A DNA stretch of 64,000 nt, taken from the NCBI RefSeq assembly GCF_023898315.1, contig NC_064621.1:540599383-540663382 (forward strand), read 5' to 3'. The notes below the pieces were generated by a model that saw nothing but the letters and a program-made list of their open reading frames with translations, ran no database searches and was not told the origin of the DNA. The translations under genes were made by a program, and so were the position numbers. Below, piece by piece: positions 11,003 through 23,130 of this stretch (within the stretch, counting starts at the first letter, position 1; each line of letters starts with the position of its first letter). Source of the stretch: Schistocerca nitens (Eukaryota; Arthropoda; Insecta; Orthoptera; Acrididae).

Positions 11003-12060
11003 GGTTGATAGTTTCTGGGTCACTACTCTTTCTTGCTGTCAGATATATTTCCCTTTTCAGGTTACAAGATAGTTCTATACCCTTAGTAAGCCATGGTTTG
11101 TTACAAGGTTTCTTACGAGTATATTTAACTATTTTCTTCGGGAAGCAGTTTTCAAATGCATTTACAAAAATGTCATGAAATAAATTATATTTTAAATTGG
11201 CATCAGGTTCACAGTACACCTCATCCCAGTCTAACTGCTGTAGGCTTTCCCTGAAATTGTTAAATTGTTGACTGAACATACTACTTTGGAGGACTGTTTA
11301 GTATTGCTGAATGGAGCTATGTCATAAATTGTAACTAGCTGTGCACCATGATCAGAAAGACCATTCTCAACAGGCTGAGCATTTAATGGTTTAACTTACC
11401 TTGGTCTATAAAGAAGTTATCTATCAGTGAGCTGCTATCCTTTACCACCCGAGTAGGAAAATCAATAACGGGTGTCAAATTGAAAGAACCGAGTAATACT
11501 TCAAGTTCATTTTTCCTATTACCCTCTTTCAGAGAATCTACATTGAAGTCCCCAGAAATAATAATTTGCTTCCCCCTGTCTGACAGATAGCACAACAAGG
11601 AGTCCAAATTTTTCAGAAATAGATGAAAATTTCCTGATGGGGACCTATATACAGTTACAATTATAAATGTGCCTTTCTTTAATTTAAGCTCACAGGCACA
11701 TGCTTCTATATGTTTCTCTACACAAAACTTGTTTGTTTCTATACTTTTTGCACAATGATAACTTTTGACATATATGGCAACTCCTCCTTTCTCCATATTT
11801 TCTCTCATTAAATGTGCAGAGAGCTTATATCCACTTACATTTACCTTATCCATATCAGTAACAATGTGATGCTCAGACAGGCATAGTATATCTATTTCAT
11901 CCTCCGCTTCTAAATCTTCTAAACAAACCAGAAGCTCATCTATTTTATTCTTTAAACTCCCAATATTTTGATGAAATATACTTACATTATGTTTAATTAT
12001 ACTTTTATGAGAACCTTTCCTTATTCTAACATTTGCAGTACTCTCCTGTCTGAGTTTCAC
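9601..12060 (-). mobile_element. LINE (Jockey/CR1-like) with endonuclease and RT, minus-strand arm
   Basis: On the minus strand an APE-type endonuclease (12060-11383: ILCLSEHH, VTVYRSPSG, IIISGDFNVD, SSLIDNFF) is followed after a frameshift by the SDHGAQ box, a linker (11279-10857), and the RT in two frames (10835-10203, then 10164 onward) with GVPQGSVLGPLLFLIYINDL and FADDTS. It keeps the YINDL block and a WFLVNGLSLNF stretch lost from the plus copy, so this copy is less damaged. Breaks are near 11395, at 10860-10840 (stop) and near 10240 (one-base loss). It ends abruptly after FGDK at 9601, where it meets the other copy; no 3' UTR or tail is present. The 5' end abuts a Tc1-like remnant near 12062. 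Confidence 0.85.
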
Positions 12061-12061
12061 A

Positions 12062-12535
12062 TTGTGCTTAGGCCTAGTGGTATTGCACTGTGTTCACTGA
12101 TGAATCGCAGCTCTTCATTATGCAAGATCACCATCATCCGCGAATATGGTGCCAATCTGGGGATGGTTCCCATTCCTCAAATGTTGGCGCTATTGGTATG
12201 ACTTAAGTTGTGCCTGATACCGACTGAGTGAACTCTGACAATATACCAGTATGTCACAGATGTCCTCACAGGTTACCACTCATGCAATAGTATTGTGGTG
12301 CTGTTTTACAACAGGACAATACTCATCCATACATGGCATGTGTTTCTGTGAAATGTCTGTGTGATGTTGAGGTATTCCCATGGCCAGCAATATTGTCAAT
12401 ATCTGTTCCCAATAGAATGTATATGGGACCGCCTCCGATGTAAACTCCGTTCCAGTTTATCGAAGACTAGTTAGAACATTTGTGAGACAGCTTGCCACAG
12501 AAGATCTATCAAGATTCCTCAAACAAAAAACCATG
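12062..12535 (+). pseudogene. Decayed Tc1-like transposase, C-terminal half
   Basis: Plus-strand translation with stops gives CTVFTDESQLF (first catalytic Asp), PRIWCQSGDG, AVLQQDNTHPYMA (second Asp), VFPWPAIYCQY and FPIECIWDRL (the Glu position of the DDE triad), then a short tail. This is the catalytic core of a Tc1-type transposase. Several stops and one or more indels make it non-functional, and the N-terminal helix-turn-helix part is absent on this side of the LINE palindrome. It is clearly more decayed than, and different from, the Tc1 copies at 48960 and 54409. Confidence 0.65.
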
Positions 12536-12541
12536 CCCATT

Positions 12542-12797
12542 CTTGGAAAGACTGGTGATGATAATGATGATGATGCGGTATTTGTTTAATGGGGCACTCA
12601 TCTGCATGGATAGCAGTGCCGTACAAATTCCCGACCTAGTCACTGTCCTGTCTCACCACTTTCCCAAATGATGAGGCCAACACAAACATACAGGCCCTGG
12701 GCATAGAAAATCCTTGACCCAACAGGGAACTGAACCCAAGACCCCATGATCCACTGGCAGCAATGCTAGCCACTTTACCACAAGCTGCAGCCTGCTA
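12542..12797 (-). mobile_element. tRNA-derived SINE
   Basis: On the minus strand an A-box-like GTGGTAAAGTGGCTAGCA and a B-box GGGTTCAGTTCCC are about 30 bp apart, followed by a body (GGCCTCATCATTTGGGAAAG) and a tail of CATCATCAT-type repeats at 12542-12575. This is the layout of an insect tRNA-derived SINE. No flanking duplication was identified with certainty. Confidence 0.6.
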
Positions 12798-12811
12798 AAC
12801 ACAGATCACAC

Positions 12812-14056
12812 CTGCCTATGTGAAGGGTAGCAGAAGTGATCCACAAAACTATCATCCATTACCCTTGACATCCATTTGTTGTGGACTCTTAGAATATATT
12901 CTAAGCTCAAATATAGTGAGATATATTGAACAGAATGTCCTGCTTGATGCTGACCAGCATGGATTTCAAAAATATCGATCGTGTGAAACCAAACTCACAC
13001 TTTTCTCACATGACATATTGAAAGCTTTACTGCACTATGCTTATTGTCAAAAGAACGATCATATAGGGTACCAAGTGAAATTTGTGACTGGAATGAGGAC
13101 TTTTCAGTATGGAGAACACAGCATGTTATCTAGGATAGTCATTATCAGATGTAGAAGTCAATTCAGGTGTGCCCCTGAGGAGCGTGTTCAGACCATTGTT
13201 GTTAATGTTGCATATTAGTTACACTGCAGACAATATTAATAGTAAAATTAGCCTTTTTGCAGACGATGCAGTTACCTCTAATGAAGTACTATCTGAAAGA
13301 AGCTGCATAAATATTGAGTCAGATATCCAAGATTTCAAAGTGGTACAGATTTTGGCAACTTGCTTTAAATGCTCAGAAATGTAAAAAATGAAAAAAAATA
13401 GTAATATCCTATGACTACAATATCAGTATGTCCCTGCTGGAAAAGACCAATTCATGCAAATACCAGGGTGAAACATTTTGTAGGGATATGAAATGAAATG
13501 ATCACAAAGCTTCGGTCATGGGTAAAGCAGATGGTAGACTTCAATTTATCGGTAGAATACTGGTGACGTGCAATCAATCTACAAAGGAGATTGCTGACAA
13601 ATCACATGTGTGACCAGTTCTAGAATATTGCTGAAGTGTGTGGGACTCCTACCAGACAGGACTGACAAGGGATATTGAATGTATACAGAGAAGGGCAGCA
13701 CGAATAGACACAGGCTTGTTTGATCCATGGGAGTGTGTCATAGAGATAATGAAGGAACTGAACTGGAAGACTAAGTAGAAGTGAACTGTCTCGAGAAAGT
13801 CTATTAACAAAGTTTCAAAAACCTGTTTTAAATGATTACTTTATGAATATACAACAAACCTCTACGTATCACTCACAAAGGAACCATGAGGATAAGATTA
13901 GAATAATTATTGCATGCACAGAGGCATTCAGTCATCCTTCCCATGCTCCATACGTGAATGGAACAGGAAGAAACCCTAATAACTGGTACAATGGGACGTA
14001 CCCCTTGCCTTGCCCCCCACACTGGTTTGCAGAGTATACATGTAGATGCAGAAGAC
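12812..14056 (+). pseudogene. Decayed LINE (Jockey/CR1-like) RT and 3' end
   Basis: Starts with KGSRSDPQNYHPLPLTSICC, the second RT block of CR1/Jockey-type elements, then DADQHGFQKYRSCETKL. Later, in another frame, YTADNINSKISLFADDAV holds the catalytic A-D-D box (13210-13270). Past the RT are the thumb/C-terminal blocks (13500-13760) and a 3' segment (NEDKIRIIIACTEAFSH to HAPYVNGTGRNPNNWYNGTY, 13870-14000) ending near ATGTAGATGCAGAAG. Many stops and frameshifts and a gap in the palm show an old 5'-truncated copy. It is a different family from the palindrome LINE. Confidence 0.7.
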
Positions 14057-14659
14057 TCACTGACTTTGTGACACCTTACCCAGCCGAATCTGTGCATGTA
14101 TCCAGCGCAGAGGGGAGGGGTGCAATATTTTAACTTTACTCACACTGCATAGATCATTGTAAATTTGACTCAATTTTGCAATCACTGAAATTACACCACA
14201 GGCCCTCTCACAACCTCTGAAGTTTGATTTCATTTCCTCCTGCCCTTTTGGGTCTGGCAGTGTAACAAAGCAACAGTTTTTCTTCTCTATAATACACTGT
14301 GTTAATAGTGGCACCAACAACCATCTTAACATAAGCTATTTTTGGCAGGGTCAAGGACATTAGGTTATGTACTGTGACCACAACCGTAACGAGTTACACA
14401 GCAGCTACAGGGAGTTGAAAGGTGAAGCTCCACCTCTCTCAAATGATACAATGTGGTACATAAAAGCTATCACTTAGGTTAGAATCTGTTCTATGTATGA
14501 AGTAGGTTAGCTTTTATCCTATAGGCTTGGGATGGATAGCACAACACCTCTGTGCTTGGAGACAAGTGCTGCAATGTGGCATTTGCTATTAAAGATGCCG
14601 AATGCATGTAAATGAGTTGTCTCTGAAAGAGCATAGTGAGTACCATGCATACTTTCCTC
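14057..14659. other. No recognisable content
   Basis: Between a LINE 3' end and the next foldback element. Neither strand shows a domain; the sequence near 14330-14500 may be older repeat. Confidence 0.35.
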
Positions 14660-15820
14660 ACAAGGGAATCTCCCCATCGCACCCCCCTCAGATTTAGTTA
14701 TAAGTTGTCACAGTGGATAGGCTTTGAAAAGCTGAACACGGATCAATCAAGAAAACAGGAAGAAGTTGTGTGGAACTATGAAAAAAATAAGCAAAACATA
14801 CAAACTGAGAAGTCTACGTGCAAGATAGGCAACACAAGGAGAATGTGAGGTCAGGAGCGCCGTGGTCCCGTGGTTAGCATGAGCAGCTGTGGAACAAGTG
14901 GTCCTTGGTGCAAGTCTTCCCTCAAGTGAAAAGTTTAATTTCTTTATTTTCACAGTTATGATCTGTCCGTTCGTTCATTGACGTCTCTGTTCACTGTAAT
15001 ACGTTTAGTGTCTGTGTTTTGTGACCGCACCGCAAAACCGTGCGATTAGTAGACGAAAGGATGTGCCTCTCCAATGGGAACCGAAAACATTTGATCGCAA
15101 GGTCATAGGTCAACCGATTCCTCCACAGGAAAGCACGTCTGATATATTCTATATGACACTGGTGACGGCATGTGCGTCACATGACAGGAATATGTTGTCG
15201 ACCCACCTCACTTGCACACTTGGCGAATGGGTAAAAAGATTCTTCTACCTTGCCCGATTTAGGTTTTCTTGTGGATGTGATAATCACTCCCAAAAAAGTG
15301 ATGAAAACATAAGAGTTTGTCACATAAACTGCAACAAATGAATGCAACAGTTTCACAGTCGCACAGTTTTCCCTGTGCTCTGTCAAAACATATGTTTTTA
15401 ACTTTTTCAAATTTTTCCGTGTGTAGACCGTCAAATCCTGCATATGTCCAAGCAAATCTGAACATGTCCTGGAATTTTGGAGAGCGAAATTGATTGTGTG
15501 TGAGTGCCTGAACTTTGATAATTGTCTGAAAATAAAAAATTAAAATTTTCCCTCGAGGGAAGACTTGAACCAAGGACCTTTCGTTCCACAGCTGCTCACG
15601 TTAACCACAGGACCACGGCGCTACTGAGCTCATATTGTCCTTAATGTTGCATATCTTCGGCATGGACTGCTCAGTTTGTATATTTTGCTTATTTTTTTCA
15701 TAGTGCCACACAACTTCTTCCTGTTTTCTCGATTGATCTGTGTTCAGTTTTTCAAGGCCTATCCACTGTGCCAACTTATAACTAAATCTGAGGGGGGGTG
15801 CAATGGGGAGGTTCCCTTGT
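14660..15820. mobile_element. Foldback DNA element with long TIRs carrying tRNA-like boxes
   Basis: An element of 1161 bp begins ACAAGGGAATCTCCCCATCG and ends with the near-exact reverse complement (right arm read inward: ACAAGGGAACCTCCCCATTG). The arms are about 300 bp (14660-14952 and about 15520-15820), roughly 90 percent alike by eye. Each contains GCGCCGTGGTC followed by a GTGGTTA/GAGCAGCTGTGGAAC block and a GGT.CAAGTCTTCCCTC block, which look like A and B boxes of a tRNA-derived promoter. The core (about 14960-15515) has open frames near 105 codons with no domain. I read it as a non-autonomous element. Confidence 0.75.
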
Positions 15821-15824
15821 CAGT

Positions 15825-17395
15825 TATTGGAAATAACAGGAAGTTTGGCAAATTATGTAGACTAAGGGGGGAAAAGCCTGGCCACAAAAGTTAAAAACAC
15901 TAACGCTGACAACTCTCCTTCTCCCACCACTGACTGGAGTCAGAAGAGGCTGCAACCTTTTAATCTAACATGCCTTACTTGGTGTATTTCATAGTTGTAT
16001 GTGTGTATTATGAAAGTAGGTGGTTTCAATGGTACACTGAATTATGGATCTGAAAAACACATAGTTTTACCATGATTTATTGCACTACAGTGGCAGGATG
16101 TGCGACTTCGGCATATAAAGTTTTTGCCAAATATGTTATGAGCATACAACGGTTAATTTATGAGGTGAAACTAGATGTTTCTACTACATTATGCATGAAT
16201 AAAATTTGTGTGTGAGTAAGCAAGTATTATTTAATTATTGAAAGGTAGATTTGTGGCTTCACAGCAGCGCACTTTACAAAAGGTGACAATTAATGCAATA
16301 TATTCAGATTCTAGTACTGAGAACTTCAATGCTCTCTGAAAACTTGCTCGGTGGATTTAAGAAAATAAATAAAGTTTATGGTGGAAGTATTATTTCAGTT
16401 TAGGTGTAGCTTTTAATAAAGGAAGTCAAATTACTGTGTCTTAGTTCACTTGCATAAAACATAGTACCAAAATTTGGAAGTTACTTAGCACCACCTTTGG
16501 ACAGTTTTTCAAAAAAATAAAAATAAAAATAAAATAAAATAAAAAAAATAAAAAAAATCATGTAATGAATAGTAGTTTCATAAAATGACTTCTGATGATC
16601 TAAAACTATGTAAAAACCATCTAATGAAATACAAAGATATTTTTTGAAATTTTATATTGTTTATTGACAGGATAACAACTTGGGTCAATGTTACCCCCTC
16701 TAAAATTTGTGTTACCCAACAGTACCATAGTAAACCAATATTTACGTACTTTTTGGTATTAAAGGAACAAAAATAATAATAATAATTCAGGATATTGCAA
16801 CTTTTTTATTTAAGATGCAAAAAAGTAACAAACATGAATAAAATTGGTTGTTGACTTGTTATCAAAGAAAATGCTAATGTTTCATTAGGTATGCTGGTCT
16901 GTCAAAATGTTAGTGACTATATTAGCAAAATTCTCAGCAAAACGTTTGCACAAATTCATCACCATTGACCAACTGCGGCACTGAGAAAATGCCCTTTTCA
17001 CTCAATCGTTTTGAGGGGTTCATGCCTTCAACTATATCAGCCAGTGGTGAAAAGTGCACCTTCATTCACAGCGATAAAACTTTCAATATCTTTAATGCTT
17101 ATTTTCATACTGTGTAATCACAAACAGATCAATATGTTTGGCGACTGTTTACAGTTTTTCTTGTGGTTTTGATACAGTCTCTTCACTTTCTGTAGATGCT
17201 GCTAAAAGTTCCATTTGACTTCTGTATCGTTCTCAAACTCTGTACGAATTTTTATCATGAATCTGTTGTTCTAATATGACTTCCTCACTACAATAATCAA
17301 ACATTGTTCAGATTTTTCTCTTATTAAGCTGTTTACTAGCACCTGGCACAAGTTTAGAAGCATTTTGTGATATTTCGAGCAAGTATTCAATTTTT
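15825..17395. other. AT-rich sequence, no gene recognised
   Basis: Contains an A-rich (AAAAT)n-type stretch at 16508-16560. No ORF, domain or clear repeat is seen. Confidence 0.4.
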
Positions 17396-17397
17396 TA

Positions 17398-17585
17398 TGG
17401 GTTGGTTGGTTTTGGGGGAGGGGACCAAACAGCAAAGTCATTGGTCCCAACAGCTGAGGAAAGTATGGGGAAGGAAATCTGCCGCCCTTTCAAAGGAACC
17501 ATCCTGGCATTTTCCTGAAGCAATTTAGGGAAATTGCAGAAAGCCTAAATAGGGATGACCGGACACGGGTTTGAACCATTGTCCA
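17398..17585 (-). mobile_element. tRNA-derived SINE, truncated copy
   Basis: Shares its whole body with the copy at 22053-22290: on the minus strand GGTTCAAACCCGTGTCCGG, then TTTCCCTAAATTGCTTCAGG, TGGTTCCTTTGAAAGGGC and a 3' end with GGTCCCCTCCCCCAAAACCA. The A-box half of the tRNA head is missing, so it is 5'-truncated. Confidence 0.65.
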
Positions 17586-17589
17586 GCAT

Positions 17590-20500
17590 TTCTTATGGAT
17601 GCCAGACATTCTTTCAGATTTTTTGCGCTATAAACAGCATACTGGTGAGATCCTAGCAGTTATTTACACTCATACTACACTATAACATTAACATCTTAAC
17701 AGTACTCTTTAAACATAAGAAGATTAAACTTGAGCTGAATCAGGTCGAAAAATAATGAACATACTGTGGAGCTACTTTGATCCACTTTGTGAGTGGAGCG
17801 AAGTTGCCACAGTTTTCCCACAAAATAACCTTTACAACCACTTTCAATCATACATTGATAAAGAACATGTTGGTTACAAGTTTGTGGGTACGATTTATAC
17901 AACAATTTCTACACCTAAATGAATACCACCTGCCTTCTGTTGAAAGTTTTCTGGCAGCAAAATACTTTTCCTCCACAAAAATTACCTAAAAATGCAGTAG
18001 TAGTACAGATTTGTTAGCAGAAAATATTCAAACTAGTAATTGGCAGAATAACGCCCCAACATATGAGCTAGTAGAAACTGTCAACTATTGGACAAAATCA
18101 GAACTATTACAAAATGTTTCTTAAAATAGATGCTAGGCAGGACTGAATCTTTTTTCAGAGTTGGAGCAAGTTAACCCTCCTAGGAACAAAGTAGGCCTGC
18201 TATACAGTATAGTATAAATTTTATATTTCATAGTATTTGGGGTGCAATAATGAAGATGGTAACTTCTAGATTAGTCTTTAGGTAATTGTAAATAGCAACC
18301 ATCATAGCATTCAAAGACTTTGAAATGGATTTCCCAGAATGTGGGATACACCTAAAAATTGGAAAGTTGCAATCGCCAGAAGTCAAATATAAGAAGTGTC
18401 ACTTCTAGCTTTACTTGAGGCAGAACAGAACTGTCTCTTCAATGAGTATCTGATTTTTTAAAATGGAAATCTAATCACACCTCAGCAAGTACTCTAAATC
18501 AGCTTTCATTATCTGAAAGTGTTTCACATACTTGAGATTATTAGTGATGAACCTGAAACACTGTTTGTCTGAATTTATTTCAAGTTGTGCACACATACAT
18601 CAACTTGCCTTCAATGACTGACATTTGGCATACATGTGAAAGAAAGTTTAGAATTAGATACTCTTTGACACCTAAAGCATTGAAAAGTCGAGACACATAC
18701 ACCACATCTGTAAACCTCTTCATGTAATAGTATTATGACCCTACTGGTACAAAAAGCCAGTAGTCGATAACAATTTTTAGTATGCCAGTAGGTAGTAATA
18801 ATATGTAGAAAGCTAATGTCCACATACCACAACGCAAGAACAGTCCACTACAGTACTTAAGCACAACATACCCCATTCTCACTTAAGTATTTTTTGAGTT
18901 TATAATCTACACCTAAAATTTCCAGGAGGATTTTGCCTATTTGTGATTTCTAATAAATCTGTGATTTCAGTCCACATATTCCAAACTATTCCTGATACAC
19001 AAACACACACTTTCTTGGATTAAACTTCACAGCTTCTCAAGACCATTTTCCAAATGTAAGTTTGTTGATTTGACCGAAATAAATAAACTGATTTAAATTT
19101 AACATATTATAGTCCAAAATCTATATGTTCGGGCAGTGAGATCGGCTGCAGTGTGAGCGCACACATAGTAGTGTCCTGATTTGAAAAGATGGGCTGATAT
19201 CAGTTATCACGGGAATACTGATATTCGTGCCACTGTGACCACAGCCTAATGCCAACACAGTGTCCAATTGGGAAAAGTGGCCAAGGTGTTCGCCCCAATA
19301 ACAGTTAACTCTTAAAAACTCTTTTCTATACAAAGCTATCATCTGCCTTTCTGACAATTTTGAATAAGATATATAATTTAAAACTGCCTGTCCTATTTGG
19401 CATAACACAAAAGGCCAGTTATAATGGTTTGCTGCAACTGCTTGGTATTCTTTCATATACCAAGGCATGAAGACTAACAGAAAATGTTCCTGAAAAGCAG
19501 GAAAACAAACATGGGATCTTTGTGGTGCCACTGGCCACAGTACCCAATTAGGTCCAGAAAATTGTGCACACTTAGCCTTCAGAAAAATGCAAGTATCAAC
19601 ATATTTTTTTCACTCAAAAATATTTGTTATGATATCTTACAATAATTCTGTTAAGCTATCAGTACCCTCTTTCCATCCCAGGTGCTGCCATACAGTGTTA
19701 GTAATTACTCTCCAGCAGAGAAGACTGACAACCACTGCTATATATTAGGGTGAGCTGAGGACCTGTATTTTATGTGACTGTCCATATTTAGCTTAAATGT
19801 CCAAGTTGTCTCGATTACATTTATAAGGAATACATATTGTCACATTTTTTGTTAAACTTCCAATATACTTTGAAGTAGTCTGTTTAATAAACTGAAGCTT
19901 AACCAAGCGAACAACAAATGTGGTCATAACTGGAGAGTAAAGAAAATATCTCTTTAATTAAACCAAACTGTATAAGGTTTTCAGGATATCTGCTGCAATA
20001 ATTTGCACCTTATTACTATGACTGTGCTAGCTCCACTTGCACTAACTCTGCAGAAGAAACCGTGTTCTAACACAAATGCTTCGTGGGCACATGAAAAGGT
20101 TTAGTGTGGAAACAGTTAATGAAATAATTATAGCTAACACTCATTGTCAGGATACTTCCAGTGTTGTTTTTTTACAAAATTCTGTTTGAAAATACAAAAG
20201 TTCTGACTGAAACAGTCTTCTGCAAAATATAATAAATATTTTTGAGGAACTACGCACAGTGAAACTTCCAAGACAATTGAGAGTGAAAAATAAGTAATAT
20301 GTAAAGAATACTAATATTCTACCCTAGTTAAAGACCTCATTACATTAAAGTGATGTACTATGTTTGCATGTGGCAACAATAAAATATTTACTCAATTAGT
20401 AATGTGAGGTATTTTAATGTTTTTGTAGGAAATTTAGCAAATGAAGATCTATATACTTTTAGCACAAGCCAAGTACTCGAAACACCTCTACTGTACAGAT

Positions 20501-20640
20501 ATAATATTAAGTTTCCACAAAATGTCAATTCATTTTAACTTCTACTTTGGTTCCTATATTTTTATTTTGGAAATCTGGTCACCCTGATTTATCTGTAATT
20601 ATGTTTGCATGGACTCATCAGAGTGTGTGCTCTACTCCCA
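17590..20640. other. AT-rich sequence with one unexplained ORF
   Basis: Mostly without recognisable content. An open frame of 136 codons lies on the minus strand at 19531-19121 and is listed separately. Confidence 0.35.
19121..19531 (-). other. Unexplained 136-codon open frame
   Basis: Encodes a protein-like string including MPWYMKEYQAVAANHYNWPF and GHSGTNISIPVITDISPSF, ending in a basic Cys/His/Ser-rich segment. The surrounding DNA is somewhat more GC-rich than its neighbours. I recognise no family; the local composition suggests a fragment of a dispersed repeat. The first Met is only the first in the open frame. Confidence 0.25.
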
Positions 20641-20679
20641 TTTGTCTGGTTTGTTTTATATAGGATGTTTGAGAAAGAC

Positions 20680-20765
20680 TCGTCCAATTAGATGCCTGGT
20701 TAGATGTAAGAGAGGGCCTGATGGCCCTAATCTTGCCAGGTTAAATAAATCAATAAATAAATAAA
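20680..20765 (+). mobile_element. LINE 3' end fragment
   Basis: The segment TGTAAGAGAGGGCCTGATGG, then CCCTAATCTTGCCAGGTTAA, followed by (AAATAAAT)n, has the form of a LINE 3' UTR and simple-repeat tail. No coding sequence is attached, so this is a severely 5'-truncated insertion. Confidence 0.5.
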
Positions 20766-20769
20766 TTAC

Positions 20770-21400
20770 GCACTGTGTCTTCTGCACCTGCATTTAAGAC
20801 TTTCTGAACTGTGTATTGGCTGCAATTGACAAGTGATCTTACATTGCAACTGTTAGCCTCCACACTATTTATTGTTGTAGTTGGTGAAAGATTAGCTATG
20901 TTCCTCTGATTCTAACAACTTTGGGAGCATTGCATAACATTTGTAGTGAATGCAGTAACTCCAGACATGTTCATGTTCAAGTGAGTGACAAATTTCATCA
21001 TCATTTGGATGTTGGTGGGCATCTGATGGAATGCACATTGAACATTCGTGAAAGGCAAATAAAAACTTTGATCCGAAATGTAATTCTAAGAAGTACCTCA
21101 AGGCTATATTTTACGTACATGCAGAAGATATGCCCTTGTAAGTCAAGTTCTTTTGAAAATAATAATGTGCAAATTTCTATACTTATTCACAGTTCCTATC
21201 TTCATACACAGTCTTGTGAAATCAGATTAATCTTCTTGAAATATTCCATCTTTTATATGGTTATCAGTTTCAATCTTCAAATGAGAGCTAAAAAAAATAA
21301 TGTAAGCCTAGAAAAGCAGTGTTAGAAGTATAATACGTGACAGGGCTAGCAGAGAAAGGGATACAAAATACAAATATACTTTCTATTGGTATCCTGGTTA
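20770..21400. other. No recognisable content
   Basis: Includes a 134-codon open frame on the plus strand (20921-21325) that shows no domain and no codon bias that I can see. Confidence 0.3.
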
Positions 21401-21414
21401 AAATGGTTCCTTAT

Positions 21415-21690
21415 GTTTGTTTGTATGTATGTATCCAGATCCCTGTTCCAGCTACTACCGAGTCTGGGTGCTGATGAGACCTCTTTCAATTAACTCAGTC
21501 ATCCCAACACTTTTCTTTCTCCACTTGCTGCCAGGTCACACCTCCTTTCCACAGATATTCTCACTCCTGTTCTCCAATGTGTTCTGGGAAGCACTCTGTC
21601 TTTTTCCATCCATCTTTAGTTCTTCCATAATTTTGGGAAGTCTCTGCCCTGCATCCTCTTAACATGCCCTTTGAGTACTTTTAAATTTTG
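21415..21690 (-). pseudogene. Possible RTE-like LINE C-terminal fragment
   Basis: On the minus strand, with stops and shifts, KRMQGRDFPKL, RWMEKDR and a W-x-x-VEKEK-type block recall the C-terminal region after the RT of RTE-type LINEs (the GHVKRM...LPK block). The match is weak and the copy is very decayed. Confidence 0.35.
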
Positions 21691-22052
21691 AAGAGCAAAG
21701 TGTGTGTCAGAACATATCTCTCTCGTGTATGTGTGTTTTTTAATACAGAATATAACCTATACAAATATTTTCACAGATCACTGTGTTCTTATCAATGAAT
21801 AGAACAGTACTGCATGTTTTGCACATACCTTTATGAATAACAGAAGAAAAAATTTTAGATGAATTCTCCAATTCAAATGTAATAAATCAAAGGGGGTGAA
21901 CAACTGCGTTAAAAGCTGAGATACTCAAAAGACACTTATCAAACAGTATCCAAACCTCAACAGCTTGGAAATTTGCCATCTTTATGAATGGCAAACATAG
22001 ATCATTCTACACATAAATCATATTTATACTAAAGTTTCATAACCTCTAAAGC

Positions 22053-22290
22053 ATTAGTTGGTTGATTTGGGGGAGGGGACCAAACAGTGAGGCCATCAGT
22101 CCCATCAGGTTAGGAAAGAATGGGGAAGAAAGTTGGCCATTCCCTGTCAAAGGAATCATCCATGAATTTGCCTGACGCAATTTAGGGAAATCACAGAAAA
22201 ACTAAATCAGGATGGCTGCACGCGGATTTGAACCATTGTCCTCCCGAATGTAAGTCCAGTGTGCTAAGCACTGCACCACCTTACTCTGTA
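22053..22290 (-). mobile_element. tRNA-derived SINE, near full length
   Basis: On the minus strand the head has GGTGGTGCAGTGCTTAGCAC (A box) and GGTTCAAATCC (B box), followed by a body (CCATCCTGATTTAG, TTTCCCTAAATTGCG, GATTCCTTTGACAGGG) and 3' end GGTCCCCTCCCCCAAATCAA. The same body is at 17398-17585. The head is tRNA-like and no protein is encoded. Such SINEs depend on LINE machinery in trans. Confidence 0.75.
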
Positions 22291-22980
22291 ATTTATTTAG
22301 TCAGTACGCTACTGGTGATTAATATTTCAGATGTATCAAATATCCGATTTGGTGGCAAGATTTTGTTCGCACATAGGGGTGATAACTCCAAAAGTAATAA
22401 AATGAGATTTTCAAAAATTAATAATTCTGAAAATAGATCAACTCATACTCACTCACAGCTGAATTAAACTTGCTGTTTCCGTATACAGATTTAAACCTCA
22501 AGTGTCTATGGCAGAACTATGAAAGATGAGGTAAAATAATAATCTATGTAACAAACCATACTAAGAGGATCTTTGAAGTAGTTTTTAGAGTTATCCTACA
22601 GTCAAAGACCACACACCTGTTTCTCTACATATTTATAAGAACCAGCAACCTACCTCCCACTTCTGACCAAAAAAAAATTACACACAGTACTGGCAAAATA
22701 TGCCTGTCACCAAGATTAACAACAACAACAGTAGTAGTAGTAGTAGTAATAATTACGGAATTAAAAACTGCATGCTGATACACAAGATACGCACCTTATT
22801 CAAGATGGTATTAAGTTTCTACAATTTTAATCCGAAGATACTGTTTTATGTTGTACTTTCATCTGCATTCTACTGTATTACGTTTTAAACTGCGTAGAAA
22901 TCAATGCTTCAGAATACTGTTGCTGCTTTCACAATGGCACACAAAAAACAAACAAATAATTCGGGCGACAGGAAATGGGC
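22291..22980. other. No recognisable content
   Basis: AT-rich with a short (AGT)n/(AAC)n stretch at 22718-22750. No gene is seen. Confidence 0.35.
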
Positions 22981-22984
22981 TGGG

Positions 22985-23130
22985 AAAGAGAGGAAGGAAA
23001 TAACAGCCTCCAGCTGCACAGGGCATTGTGGCAATGCAATGGCGATACCTGAAAGTATGTCAGACAGACTTGAACCCGGATGCTCAGCTTCTCTAGAACA
23101 CTTGACTTGACCATATCAACCACGTGGATA
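22985..23130 (-). mobile_element. Decayed tRNA-derived SINE
   Basis: The minus strand shows GTGGTTGATATGGTCAAGT (A-box position) and GGGTTCAAGTCTG (B box) at suitable spacing, followed by about 90 bp of body. The family differs from the two other SINE types here. No tail was identified. Confidence 0.4.

Noticed and set aside
20921-21325. A 134-codon plus-strand gene
   Set aside because: AT-driven composition and no recognisable motif.
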